Assembly (NCBI RefSeq): GCF_025060755.1
Contig: NZ_JANYUY010000031.1
Span: 1 to 62,427, forward strand
DNA from: Paenibacillus doosanensis
GTDB lineage: Bacteria; Bacillota; Bacilli; Paenibacillales; NBRC-103111
Direction: 5' to 3'
DNA: 62,427 bases
Both the position numbers and the translations under genes were made by a program. Below, piece after piece: positions 8,983 to 17,495 of this stretch; position 1 is the stretch's first letter; every line of letters starts with the position of its first letter. The notes under the pieces were generated by a model that worked only from the letters and a program-made list of their open reading frames with translations, had not been told where the DNA came from and did no database searches.

Positions 8983-9957
8983 TTATGAATGCCCGACGAC
9001 TCGGTGCGGTACATACGGTTCCTCCAAAAACGCAATCTCTTCAGATGTTAATTTAATGGAAAAGGCAGCTTCCGCATCCTCGAGATGGGAAATCTTCGTA
9101 GCCCCGACGATGGGGGCGGTTACCGGTTCTTTGTGCAACAGCCACGCCAGTGCGATGTGAACACGGCGAACGCCATGTTTTTCCGCAAGAACCGCGACGC
9201 GGTCGACCACCAATTGATCCACGTCCGCTGCGGCATCGTATTTTTGTTTTGCAATTTGATCGGTATCGGCCCGATGCGTAGATGCCTCCCGCGCTAATCT
9301 TCCTCCTGCGAGCGGGCTATACGGAATGACCCCGATTTTTTCTTCCTTGCAGAGCGGCAGCATCTCCCGCTCCTCTTCGCGGTAAATGAGGTTTAAGTGA
9401 TTTTGCATAGATACAAATCGAGTCCAGCCGTTTTTCTCGGCTATATGCAACGCCTTTTGGAACTGCCATGCCCACATGGCGGAAGCGCCGATGTATCGTG
9501 CCTTACCAGCCTTGACTACATCGTGAAGCGCCTCCATCGTCTCTTCGATGGGCGTGTTATAATCCCAACGATGAATTTGATACAAATCGACGTAGTCGGT
9601 TTTCAATCTCTTAAGGCTCTTATCGATTTCGCTCATGATCGCTTTGCGGGAAAGGCCGGCGCCGTTGGGCCCTTGATGCATCCGTCCATGTATTTTAGTG
9701 GCGATAACAACTTCATCGCGGTTTGCATAATCCCTGAGTACGTTTCCAACGATCTCTTCGCTCGTTCCCTCAGCGTAGACGTTTGCTGTATCAAAAAAAT
9801 TAATTCCAAGCTCCAGTGCCTTTTTTATGATTGGGCGAGCGCGCTCCTCATCGAGCACCCAACGATGATGCCCCTTCTCCGCGTCGCCGAAGCCCATACA
9901 ACCAAGACAAATCCGGGACACATCCAAACCGGTATTCCCAAGTTTCGTATAATCCAT
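8983..9957 (-). CDS. Aldo/keto reductase (YajO/Gsp69-like)
   Basis: A 324-aa AKR with the larger beta-subunit-like layout: MDYTKLGNTGLDVSRICLGCMGFG at the N-terminus, FFDTANVYAEGTSEEIVG (catalytic D and Y), VIATKIHG (K) and DLYQIHRWD (H). The NADP-binding end is PVTAPIVGATKISHLEDAEAA. It likely reduces aldehydes or ketones with NADPH; the substrate is unknown. It is unrelated at the operon level to the AKR at 572-1435 but shares an upstream element (10008-10126) with the decayed reductase near 5.4 kb, implying common control. Confidence 0.92.
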   Translation of the reverse strand: MDYTKLGNTGLDVSRICLGCMGFGDAEKGHHRWVLDEERARPIIKKALELGINFFDTANVYAEGTSEEIVGNVLRDYANRDEVVIATKIHGRMHQGPNGAGLSRKAIMSEIDKSLKRLKTDYVDLYQIHRWDYNTPIEETMEALHDVVKAGKARYIGASAMWAWQFQKALHIAEKNGWTRFVSMQNHLNLIYREEEREMLPLCKEEKIGVIPYSPLAGGRLAREASTHRADTDQIAKQKYDAAADVDQLVVDRVAVLAEKHGVRRVHIALAWLLHKEPVTAPIVGATKISHLEDAEAAFSIKLTSEEIAFLEEPYVPHRVVGHS

Positions 9958-10007
9958 TTCGTTGTTCCTCCCTTATTTGCTTAAATAAAAATCAAATGGG
10001 CGATTTT

Positions 10008-10126
10008 ATGAACGCTGCTTGTTTTATCAACTCACGTTTTAGTCTAAACAGAATCAACATGCTTGCAATAATCAATTCCTCGCGATATGTGGATTAATCA
10101 ACAAACGATCAATAATTGTCGATTAT
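10008..10126. repeat. Upstream element, copy B
   Basis: Second copy of the about 120-bp element at 5488-5608, same orientation, ending 51 bp upstream of the aldo/keto reductase start at 9957. Conserved blocks are as in copy A, with small indels between them. Confidence 0.6.
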
Positions 10127-10179
10127 TTCGGCAAGATCATCATTTTGTAACGATAAGTTCACCTCCGTTTCACAGATTA

Positions 10180-10210
10180 TGTGAATTAAATCACAATGAT
10201 CATTTATACT
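10180..10210 (+). promoter_or_regulatory. Crp/Fnr- or Rex-like operator and -10 box of cydAB
   Basis: TGTGAATTAAATCACA (10180-10195) is a TGTGA-N6-TCACA palindrome, the core recognised by Crp/Fnr proteins of Bacillales and close to the Rex site TTGTGAA...TTCACAA. A -10 candidate, TATACT, lies at 10205-10210, placing the palindrome over the -35 region. That position fits a repressor such as Rex better than a class II activator. Confidence 0.55.
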
Positions 10211-10270
10211 AACGTAAAGGGAATAGGTAAACAATAAAACCATATCCTACCTTATAAGGAGTTGATGATC

Positions 10271-11626
10271 ATGATGACCTACGACCCGGTGGTGTACAGC
10301 CGCATTTTAACGGGGCTCACGCTCGGATTTCACATTATTTTCGCTACGATCGGTGTCGGCGTTCCCGTAATGATCGCCATTGCCGAGTTTCTCGGGATCA
10401 AGCTGAAGGACCCTTATTACACTTTGCTTGCGCGGCGCTGGGCGCGAGGCTTCGTCATTACCGTCGCCGTCGGCGTCGTGACCGGCACCTCGATCGGTCT
10501 GCAGCTCAATCTGCTGTGGCCGAGCTTTATGCAAATCGCCGGTCAAGCTATCGCGCTGCCGCTGTTTCTGGAGACGTTCGCCTTTTTCTTCGAAGCGATC
10601 TTTCTCGGCATTTATTTGTATACGTGGGACCGGTTCCGTAATCCCTGGACTCATTTCTCCCTTGCGCTTCCCGTCATCATCGGCTCTTCGGCATCGGCTT
10701 TTTTCATTACCGTGGTGAACGCCTTTATGAATACGCCGCAAGGCTTCAAGCTGTCGGGGCGCACGATCGTCGATATCGACCCGCTCGTCGCCATGTTCAA
10801 CCCGGCTACGCCGACGAAGACGGCGCATGTGCTCTCTTCCGCCTACATGACGAGCGCCTTCGTGCTGGCGGCGGCGGCCGCCGTATCGCTGCTCGCCGGA
10901 AGGAAGCATATCTACTACCGGAAAGCGCTGAAGCTGACGATGCTCGCCGGGCTCATCTTCTCGCTGCTGACCGCCTTCATCGGCGATCTGTCCGGCAAAT
11001 TCCTCGCCGAATACCAGCCGGAGAAGCTGGCCGCGGCCGAATGGCATTTTGAGACGACCGCCCGGGCCTCTCTCGTCGTCGGCGGCGTATTGACCGAGAA
11101 CCAGGAAGTCCGCTACGGACTCAAGCTGCCGTATGCGCTCAGCATCCTCGCGTTCGGCAAGCCGAACGCCGTCGTAACGGGACTGAACGATATACCGGCC
11201 GACGAGCGTCCGCCGCTGTATATCCACTACTTGTTCGACATCATGGTCGTCATCGGCAGCCTGCTGATCGTGCTCTGTATCGGCTACATTCTATTCTCCC
11301 GCAAGGCGCGGGCGGCTAAGGGGCAGGCGCTGCCCCGCTGGCTGCTGCGCTGCATCGCGGCATCGGGACCGCTCGCCATGCTCGCTATCGAATGCGGCTG
11401 GATCTTCGCCGAAGCCGGACGTCAGCCGTGGATTCTCCGCGGCTATATGAGAACGGAGCATGGAGCGACGACGGCCGCTCATGTGGACTGGATGCTGCTC
11501 TTGTTCTCGCTGCTGTACATGCTGCTGGCCGTAACCGTCTGGGCCGTGCTGCGCAAGCTGTTCCGCACCAACACGGCCGAACAGGAAATGATCAGCCGCG
11601 GCATCGAAGGAGGCAAACCGAGATGA
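10271..11626 (+). CDS. cydA: Cytochrome bd-type quinol oxidase subunit I
   Basis: About 451 aa, the haem-bearing subunit of a bd-type terminal oxidase that reduces O2 with quinol in the cytoplasmic membrane. Nine-helix pattern with LTLGFHIIFATIGVGVP (haem-ligand His), LFLETFAFFFEAIFLGIYLYTWDRF (conserved acidic pair) and the near-invariant GRQPW in IFAEAGRQPWILRGYMRT. The Q-loop is short, as in the cyanide-insensitive CioA/YthA class. TTG 10262, ATG 10265, ATG 10271 and ATG 10274 are possible starts; 10271 gives the best spacing to AAGGAG. It overlaps cydB by 4 bp. Confidence 0.93.
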   Translation: MMTYDPVVYSRILTGLTLGFHIIFATIGVGVPVMIAIAEFLGIKLKDPYYTLLARRWARGFVITVAVGVVTGTSIGLQLNLLWPSFMQIAGQAIALPLFLETFAFFFEAIFLGIYLYTWDRFRNPWTHFSLALPVIIGSSASAFFITVVNAFMNTPQGFKLSGRTIVDIDPLVAMFNPATPTKTAHVLSSAYMTSAFVLAAAAAVSLLAGRKHIYYRKALKLTMLAGLIFSLLTAFIGDLSGKFLAEYQPEKLAAAEWHFETTARASLVVGGVLTENQEVRYGLKLPYALSILAFGKPNAVVTGLNDIPADERPPLYIHYLFDIMVVIGSLLIVLCIGYILFSRKARAAKGQALPRWLLRCIAASGPLAMLAIECGWIFAEAGRQPWILRGYMRTEHGATTAAHVDWMLLLFSLLYMLLAVTVWAVLRKLFRTNTAEQEMISRGIEGGKPR

Positions 11627-12642
11627 ATATCGAGCTCATCGGCATTACGGTTCTATGGCTATTTCTATACGGATACCTGATCGTCGCATCCATCGATTTC
11701 GGGGCCGGTTTCTTCAGCTATTACAGCATGATCACCGGACGGAAGCATCTCGTTCACGGCATCATCGAACGCTACTTGTCGCCGGTCTGGGAAGTGACGA
11801 ACGTCTTTCTTATTTTCTTTATGGTCGGCATGGTCGGATTTTTCCCGGACACCGCCTATTACCTCGGAACCGGCCTGCTCATTCCGGGGAGCATAGCGAT
11901 CGTTCTGCTCGCTATCCGCGGCTCCTACTACGCCTTCAGCACATACGGAGCGAAGGACAACCCGGTCTACCTGCTGCTGTACGGCAGCAGCGGTCTGTTC
12001 ATCCCGGCCTCGCTGTCCATCGTGCTGACGATCTCGGAGGGCGGCTATATCGAGGAACGGGGCGGTCAGGTCGTCCTACAATACGGCAGGCTGTTCACAA
12101 GCCCGTACGCCTGGTCCGTCGTGATTTTATCGCTGGTCAGCATTCTGTTCATCTCCGCCTCCTTCCTGACCTACTATGCGGACAAAGCGAAGGATTACAA
12201 GGCGATGGAGGTGCTGCGCGGCTTCGCCATCGGCTGGAGCGCGCCGACCATTCTGGCCAGTCTGCTCGTCTTTTTCTCGATCCATGCCCACAGCCCGTGG
12301 CATTTCGAGAGAATGATGGAACTGGCCTGGATGTTCGCGCTCTCCCTTCTCTGCTTCCTGGTCGCAACGTATTTGATCTGGCAGCGCAAGCGGCTGGGCG
12401 TCGCCTTCATTATGGTCATGCTGCAGTTCGCCTTCGCCTTCTTCGGCTATGGCGCGGCTCATCTGCCCTATATCTTGTATCCGCTCGTCACAATCCATGC
12501 CAGCGTCACAAGCCCTACGATGGGCGTCGCGCTCATTATCGCGTTCATCGCCGGCTTGCTGCTGCTCATCCCTTCGCTGTATCTGCTGATGCGCTTGTTC
12601 CTGTTCAGCGCTTCTTATGTGCAGGGTAAGAACGGGAAATAG
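11623..12642 (+). CDS. cydB: Cytochrome bd-type quinol oxidase subunit II
   Basis: A 339-aa partner of cydA with eight or nine hydrophobic helices. The start ATG at 11623 overlaps the cydA stop (ATGA) and has GAAGGAGG 8 bp upstream, so translation is coupled; the open frame extends further upstream but that part lies inside cydA. The SIDFGAGFFSYYS stretch near residue 25 and LSPVWEVTNVFLIFFMVGMVGFFP correspond to conserved CydB regions. No cydCD transporter genes follow; the operon ends at a strong hairpin. Confidence 0.9.
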   Translation: MNIELIGITVLWLFLYGYLIVASIDFGAGFFSYYSMITGRKHLVHGIIERYLSPVWEVTNVFLIFFMVGMVGFFPDTAYYLGTGLLIPGSIAIVLLAIRGSYYAFSTYGAKDNPVYLLLYGSSGLFIPASLSIVLTISEGGYIEERGGQVVLQYGRLFTSPYAWSVVILSLVSILFISASFLTYYADKAKDYKAMEVLRGFAIGWSAPTILASLLVFFSIHAHSPWHFERMMELAWMFALSLLCFLVATYLIWQRKRLGVAFIMVMLQFAFAFFGYGAAHLPYILYPLVTIHASVTSPTMGVALIIAFIAGLLLLIPSLYLLMRLFLFSASYVQGKNGK

Positions 12643-12676
12643 TTATCGGGGCGGCACGTTGCGGGGGACCAGCAAA

Positions 12677-12727
12677 AAACAAACCGGAGTCGGACAAGGA
12701 CATCCTTCGTCTGCCTCCGGTTTGTTT
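12677..12727. terminator. Bidirectional terminator between cydB and the methyltransferase gene
   Basis: Arms AAACAAACCGGAG (12677-12689) and CTCCGGTTTGTTT (12715-12727) pair over 13 bp and can serve both convergent transcripts. Confidence 0.8.
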
Positions 12728-12743
12728 GCATTGACGTTGATGT

Positions 12744-13565
12744 TCATAAATCATCTCTTCCATTCATACGGTCTGCCCGTGTCCCGATAATAACCGTAGC
12801 ATCTTCTTCTTCCGATCGTACCATTGTAGAGCGAAGTCCGTATTGAGCCAAAAGCTCTGCGGCCAATGGCGCCTGGCGCTCGCTCGTCTCGATCAGAAGA
12901 CAGCCGTTCCGTGCAAGCCAGGATGGTGCGGCGGCGGCAATTTTGCGCAAAACGTCAAGGCCGTCGGAGCCGCCGTCAAGAGCAACCAGCGACTCATGCT
13001 CCCGGGCTTCCTGAGGCAGAAGCTTCACAGCCTCGGTCGGCACATAGGGCGCATTGGCTATGAGCACATGAACCCGGCCGCGAAGCTCATCCGGCAGCGG
13101 TGCATAGAGATCGCCTTCGTACACGAAGCTGCTAACGGATTGGATATTACGTCGGGCGCAGCGCACCGCGACCGGATCGATATCGACGGCATGCAGCTCG
13201 ATACGCTCCGACGCTGACGCTACAACGGCCCCTATCGCTCCGCTGCCGCAGCACATATCCACCACGACGGCTCCCGGCTGAACGAGGGCAGCCGCTTGCC
13301 GGGCCAAAAACTCGGTTCGATACCGCGGCACAAAAACGCCCGGGTCCACTTGAATCCGCAGGCCGCAAAACTCCACCCATCCGATTAAATACTCGACGGG
13401 AACTCCGGCGATTCTCCGCTCCACCCATGCAGCGAGCTGCTGAGAAGTCGGCGCAGACGAGATGAGAAGCCGCGCCTCATCCTCCGCAAAAACAGAGCCG
13501 GCATGGCGCAGCTTGCTGACGATTTCCGAATAAACAACGTTTTCATTAAGCTCATAATTATGCAC
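12744..13565 (-). CDS. PrmC-related protein (glutamine-N5) methyltransferase, substrate unknown
   Basis: A 273-aa class I SAM methyltransferase from GTG 13565 (AGTAGGA upstream). The SAM-binding motif is VVDMCCGSGAIGAVVA, followed by the acidic loop LHAVDIDPVAVRCARRNI. The post-IV motif reads NAPYVP where PrmC/HemK has NPPY; this variant occurs in a PrmC-like family of unknown substrate. The conserved tail EAREHESLVALDGGSDGLDVLRKI is intact. An N-terminal helical domain resembling the release-factor-binding domain of PrmC is present (residues 10-80). Monocistronic. Confidence 0.85.
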   Translation of the reverse strand: MHNYELNENVVYSEIVSKLRHAGSVFAEDEARLLISSAPTSQQLAAWVERRIAGVPVEYLIGWVEFCGLRIQVDPGVFVPRYRTEFLARQAAALVQPGAVVVDMCCGSGAIGAVVASASERIELHAVDIDPVAVRCARRNIQSVSSFVYEGDLYAPLPDELRGRVHVLIANAPYVPTEAVKLLPQEAREHESLVALDGGSDGLDVLRKIAAAAPSWLARNGCLLIETSERQAPLAAELLAQYGLRSTMVRSEEEDATVIIGTRADRMNGRDDL

Positions 13566-13679
13566 AAATCATCCTACTTTTTATGGGGATTGTATCTTCA
13601 GTATACCTTCCGCTCCTTCCTATCGGTGTGTAGAAAAATAGTATAATGAAACTATACCGCCCCGCTTCAGCCATCCGAT

Positions 13680-14381
13680 TTATTTGGCAGATCCGTCAAT
13701 TATCGTCTCATAATCGTCGAGCCCCGATGCCATCAGCCACTGACCGTTTACATATTCGATCTTTATAATCGCTGTGCCGTACGGGTCGTCAAGCACCGTT
13801 GTATCTAACGTAATTTCGGCGGCATGATCTTTCTGGCTCTTCACCTTGGCGGTATCGATCAAAAATTGGGTCGCCCATCCGTGCCCCCCGTTTTGCGTGT
13901 TCACGTACAGCCGCCCCTCATAGTCCTTATAGAGAGGCAGACCGGTATCCGTCGTTTCCAGATAACGGCTATACAATTGCTTTTGAGCGGTATCCCGGGT
14001 GAATACTTGCTCGACCACTTTCTTTAAATCCGCTATCGAGTTGACACTACTGGTATCGATTCCCGACTTCCATTTATCCCCGTAGATCCGTCGATACTGC
14101 TCCTCGCCCGGAATCGTCTGCGACGCATCCTCTTTAAACGCCCCGGAACCGTTAAACATGCCTGCAACGATATCTACCGCCTTCGGCAAAAGCTGGGTGA
14201 GAATCTCCTTAGCTTCGTTGTCCGTAAGAGCCGCATTTGCTTCATCATTTGTTCCGGCGGCGGTTTTTATTACTTCTGCTTGACGGCCCTCGTTGATTTG
14301 TGAATTTTCGCAGCCGATACAGCCAGCAAGTAAAACAAATGTTGCTAATAACAGAAAAATGGTGATTTTGGTTATCCTCAT
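13680..14381 (-). CDS. Secreted lipoprotein, possibly IseA-like
   Basis: A 233-aa protein with a lipoprotein signal: MRITKITIFLLLATFVLLAGC, lipobox LAGC with Cys21. The mature part has a linker, then a globular region including LYSRYLETTDTGLPLYKDYEGRLYVN, NGGHGWATQF and a C-terminal strand-rich segment ending YVNGQWLMASGLDDYE. This arrangement resembles the IseA (YoeB) D,L-endopeptidase inhibitor family, which restrains cell-wall autolysins, but the match is from pattern memory only. The start follows AAGGGGG. Its first 137 bp overlap the end of the upstream gene in another frame. Confidence 0.78.
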   Translation of the reverse strand: MRITKITIFLLLATFVLLAGCIGCENSQINEGRQAEVIKTAAGTNDEANAALTDNEAKEILTQLLPKAVDIVAGMFNGSGAFKEDASQTIPGEEQYRRIYGDKWKSGIDTSSVNSIADLKKVVEQVFTRDTAQKQLYSRYLETTDTGLPLYKDYEGRLYVNTQNGGHGWATQFLIDTAKVKSQKDHAAEITLDTTVLDDPYGTAIIKIEYVNGQWLMASGLDDYETIIDGSAK

Positions 14382-15012
14382 CCATCCGCCCCCTTAAGGA
14401 TATAGCTAATTGAGATTGCATCCAATAAGCAATTTCATCAGCGGTTTCGTCAATAAATACTCGCACATTAGAGTCTTTCAAGTATTGATTGTCGAATGAC
14501 GGTTCATTTTCGGGATTTTTCAGCCACATGAACAATTTCCGTCTCCATGTATCCAGTTCCTCTAAGGTATATAGGTCAACCAATTCATAAAGTGCGGCTC
14601 CGACTACTTGTTGTTCGATAACGTCTCTCCAGAGAACGGTTCGTTTGAGGTGAAAATCATACTTGTTTTCTTCATTCCAAATAGCTTGCAGGACGTTTTT
14701 ATTCTGATTGCTGATCTTGCGTTTATACTTACCCCATAGGTCATCTGCAATAATATGACTGAGATATCCTAATAAAAACATAGTATATCCAGCATCTTTA
14801 TCATATTGAACTCTATTGTCATAAAAATCGATTAATCCAGGCCATTCAGGATAGCTTCCCATACCATCGCGCAAGTGAGACTTCGCTTTGGATAACTTAT
14901 CTTCCCTGAACTGTACAGCATCCGGGGCAATGCTCCCGAGAAAAAAATCATGTGGAGGATGTCCTCCAAACATTTGAAAAGCAATCGAGAAATGTATCAT
15001 CGGCCATGGCAT
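14245..15012 (-). CDS. Zinc-dependent phospholipase C-like protein
   Basis: A 255-aa protein whose first 200 residues match the zinc-dependent PLC/S1-P1 nuclease-like fold: MPWPMIHFSIAFQM, FFLGSIAPDAVQF, a His in KSHLRDG and FLLGYLSHIIADDLW supply a plausible set of His/Asp zinc ligands. No signal peptide is seen, so it is probably cytoplasmic. The last about 45 residues are basic and low in family resemblance, and are translated from DNA that in another frame encodes the signal peptide of the next lipoprotein. The natural stop may have been lost. Confidence 0.75.
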   Translation of the reverse strand: MPWPMIHFSIAFQMFGGHPPHDFFLGSIAPDAVQFREDKLSKAKSHLRDGMGSYPEWPGLIDFYDNRVQYDKDAGYTMFLLGYLSHIIADDLWGKYKRKISNQNKNVLQAIWNEENKYDFHLKRTVLWRDVIEQQVVGAALYELVDLYTLEELDTWRRKLFMWLKNPENEPSFDNQYLKDSNVRVFIDETADEIAYWMQSQLAISLRGRMDEDNQNHHFSVISNICFTCWLYRLRKFTNQRGPSSRSNKNRRRNK

Positions 15013-15221
15013 CTTAAAATCCTTCCTTTTCTCCCTCAGACATACTTGAGTGCTGCCACATATTGAGACTGATTAATGAAGCTTGCCAATCCCTTCGGCC
15101 GTTCATTTACTATCACCCGGTTCCCCTCCTGAGCCATCCATTCACCCTCCCCTTGGTAACAGCCATTTTACCACAATTTGGATTAAACAGGCGATAAGGC
15201 GTTAAGAAAAAACGGAAACGC

Positions 15222-15261
15222 AAAAAAGCCCGGACACCTTCATCAGAAGGCCATCCGGGCT
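15222..15261 (-). terminator. Intrinsic terminator after the Gfo/Idh/MocA gene
   Basis: Arms AGCCCGGA (15227-15234) and TCCGGGCT (15254-15261), followed on the minus strand by a run of six U (plus-strand A at 15222-15227). Confidence 0.85.
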
Positions 15262-15279
15262 GTAGACTGTAAGGCTGTA

Positions 15280-16362
15280 TTAGTCGAAATAAACCGCTTT
15301 GCCGGTTTTCGACGATTCGTAAATAGCTTCCAGAATTTCCGAGACGACGCAAGCCTGCTCCGGCGTAACGACCGGCTCTTTATCCTGCTCGACCGCTTCC
15401 AGCCACAAGCGCGCCTCCAGATCGGCCGGGCTTTCTTTTTTCCCGTCGTAGAAATCGACGCCCTTGGCATCCAGCTGAATTTCGTTCATGAACAAGCGGC
15501 TGTGCTTTTCGCCGTTAATGCGCAGACCGTCCTGCATGTCGGCCCCGCCTTCGGTGCCGCACAGCGTCGTTTTGGCTTCGCCGGTTTGCAGCATATTGAT
15601 CGCCCAGCTCGATTCCAGCACGATCGTCGCGCCGTTTTCCATCGTAATCATGCCGAAGGCGGAATCCTCGACCGTAAACTTCTCAGGGTCCCAAGAGCCC
15701 CAAGCGTTGGCGGCGTTTTTCTTCTGGGACAGCTTGTGGAAGGCCGTACCTAGCACCGCTTTCGGCTTGTAGTTGTCCATCATCCACAAGGTCAAATCGA
15801 GCGCATGCGTGCCGATATCGATCAGCGGACCTCCGCCCTGCTTCTCTTCGTCCAGGAATACGCCCCAAGTCGGAACCGCGCGGCGGCGAATCGCATGAGC
15901 CTTCGCATAATAAATATCGCCGAGCTCTCCGTCGGAACAAAGCTGCTTCAAATACTGGCTGTCGGAACGGAAACGGTTCTGGTAACCGATCGTCAGCTTT
16001 TTGCTTGTCCGCTTGGCCGCTTCCACCATGCGGCGGGCGTCGGCCGCCGTCTTCGCCATAGGCTTCTCGCACATCACATGCTTGTCCGACTCCAGGGCGG
16101 TGATCGAGATATCCGCGTGGGAATCGTTCGGCGTACACACATGCACGATATCGATCGTGCTGTCTTTCAGAAGTTCCCGATAATCCGTATATACTTTCGC
16201 GTCCGGAGTGCCGAATTTCTCGGCGGCTTCCTGCGCTCTTTCCTCTACAATATCGCAGAACGCAACCATTTGGGCGTTGCTTTGATTTTTCAGTGCCGGC
16301 ATATGCTTGCCGTTAGCGATTCCACCGCAGCCGATAATGCCGATTCTAAACGTTTTTGCCAT
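15280..16362 (-). CDS. Gfo/Idh/MocA family oxidoreductase
   Basis: A 360-aa NAD(P)-dependent sugar or inositol-type dehydrogenase. The Rossmann motif is GIIGCGGIANGKHMPAL, and the family motif VMCEKPMAK holds the catalytic Lys. A downstream HALDLTLWMMDN (in GGGPLIDIGTHALDL) gives the active-site Asp/His pair. The substrate is unknown, as is usual for the family. Monocistronic on the minus strand with its own terminator. It lies directly downstream of the phosphate response-regulator gene, with a terminator between them. Confidence 0.92.
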   Translation of the reverse strand: MAKTFRIGIIGCGGIANGKHMPALKNQSNAQMVAFCDIVEERAQEAAEKFGTPDAKVYTDYRELLKDSTIDIVHVCTPNDSHADISITALESDKHVMCEKPMAKTAADARRMVEAAKRTSKKLTIGYQNRFRSDSQYLKQLCSDGELGDIYYAKAHAIRRRAVPTWGVFLDEEKQGGGPLIDIGTHALDLTLWMMDNYKPKAVLGTAFHKLSQKKNAANAWGSWDPEKFTVEDSAFGMITMENGATIVLESSWAINMLQTGEAKTTLCGTEGGADMQDGLRINGEKHSRLFMNEIQLDAKGVDFYDGKKESPADLEARLWLEAVEQDKEPVVTPEQACVVSEILEAIYESSKTGKAVYFD

Positions 16363-16583
16363 TCCTATGTTCCTCCTTCGGAATCCTGAACTAATTAGCT
16401 TATGAGCCTGTCTTCTTGCTTAGCCCTAGTATATTGAAGATAGGGGGAAAAAGATATTTCTAATCTGGCTAACATTATATGCAATTTTGCCATCCTTTCC
16501 AGTCTGAAAGACTTCACCGGACTATTGTTTCCAATCTGATGCAAAATTTGTCGCCGATTTCCCGGGAAATGGAATTTCGGACG

Positions 16584-16617
16584 TAAAAAAAGAAGCCTCC
16601 GGTGCGAGACGCTTCTT
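16584..16617 (-). terminator. Intrinsic terminator after the response regulator
   Basis: AAGAAGC (16590-16596) pairs with GCTTCTT (16611-16617); on the minus strand it is followed by a U-run. Confidence 0.75.
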
Positions 16618-16625
16618 CTTCTGCC

Positions 16626-17345
16626 TTATGCTTTTTTGATTGCGGTTGCGACCAGCTTGTAGCCGACCCCGCGAATCGATTCGATCTGCACGCTCTGCTG
16701 ATTCATCTCCAGCTTCTTGCGCAGGGAGCTGACATGCACATCCACCGTGCGCTGGCCGCCGATATAATCGAAGCCCCATACGATATTCATCAAATCGTCC
16801 CTGGTCACGACGACGCCCGGGCGCTGAACAAGATAGAGCAGCACCTCGAACTCCTTCGGTCTGAGCGGGATCGACTCCCCGTTCAGCATGACCTCGTACT
16901 TCTCCGGATAAATGTACAGATCGCCGACCTGAATGACCTTCTCTCCCGCCGCGCCTTTGTCCTGAAGCTGGTCCTCGGACAATGTTCTGCGTAAAACGGC
17001 GGAGACGCGGGCCAGCAGCTCGGCCACTCCGAACGGCTTCGTAATATAGTCGTCCGCACCGTATTTCAAGCCCTGCACGACTTCCTCCTCGGCATTGCGC
17101 GCCGTCAGAATGATCACCGGCGTTTTGTTGCCCTTCTGGCGCAGCTTGGATAAAATCTCGAAGCCGTTAAGCCCGGGAAGCATAATATCTAAAATGATCA
17201 GATCAAACTGCTGCTGAAGAGCGGTTTGCAGCCCTTCGCTCCCGTGATCGATCACCTTCGTTTCATAGCCGTCTTGCGATAAATTATAAGATAGCAGTCT
17301 TGCTAGCGTAGGCTCATCTTCAATAACTAAAATTTTGTGCGGCAT
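16626..17345 (-). CDS. phoP: OmpR/PhoB-type response regulator (PhoP)
   Basis: A 239-aa two-domain regulator. The receiver domain (1-120) has the acidic pocket EDE near residue 9, phospho-acceptor D53 in LIILDIMLPG, T82 in ILTARN and K104 in DYITKPF. The winged helix (about 135-232) ends VQIESIRGVGYKL. It should bind direct TTAACA-like repeats and control phosphate-starvation genes together with the adjacent kinase. Unusually, the kinase gene lies upstream and a PhoP-box array sits between the two genes (17408-17435), implying a separate, autoregulated phoP promoter. Confidence 0.85.
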   Translation of the reverse strand: MPHKILVIEDEPTLARLLSYNLSQDGYETKVIDHGSEGLQTALQQQFDLIILDIMLPGLNGFEILSKLRQKGNKTPVIILTARNAEEEVVQGLKYGADDYITKPFGVAELLARVSAVLRRTLSEDQLQDKGAAGEKVIQVGDLYIYPEKYEVMLNGESIPLRPKEFEVLLYLVQRPGVVVTRDDLMNIVWGFDYIGGQRTVDVHVSSLRKKLEMNQQSVQIESIRGVGYKLVATAIKKA

Positions 17346-17381
17346 GGGAATCCCCCGTTTTAGTTTCTATATGACAAGCTT

Positions 17382-17435
17382 ATCATAGCACGGTTTTGTT
17401 GGCAAAATGTAAAGTTTTTATTAATTTATTGTAAA
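17382..17435 (-). promoter_or_regulatory. PhoP-box array and -10 box upstream of phoP
   Basis: On the minus strand three hexamers TTTACA, TTAATA and TTTACA (plus coordinates 17430-17435, 17419-17424, 17408-17413) follow each other with an exact 11-bp period. This is the spacing of the PhoP box (TTAACA-like repeats). A -10 TATGAT (17382-17387) lies 20 bp further on, and the phoP start codon is 37 bp after that. It indicates direct autoregulation. Confidence 0.7.
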
Positions 17436-17442
17436 GCGGCAA

Positions 17443-17476
17443 GGGCAGGGAAGCGCCGGCTTATGACGCCCTGCCC
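17443..17476 (-). terminator. GC-rich hairpin after phoR
   Basis: GGGCAGGG (17443-17450) pairs with CCCTGCCC (17469-17476) just after the kinase stop. No strong U-run follows, so termination would be partial. It sits upstream of the PhoP boxes and may separate kinase and regulator transcripts. Confidence 0.45.
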
Positions 17477-17495
17477 CTGCCGCAGCCGCTAGCGG

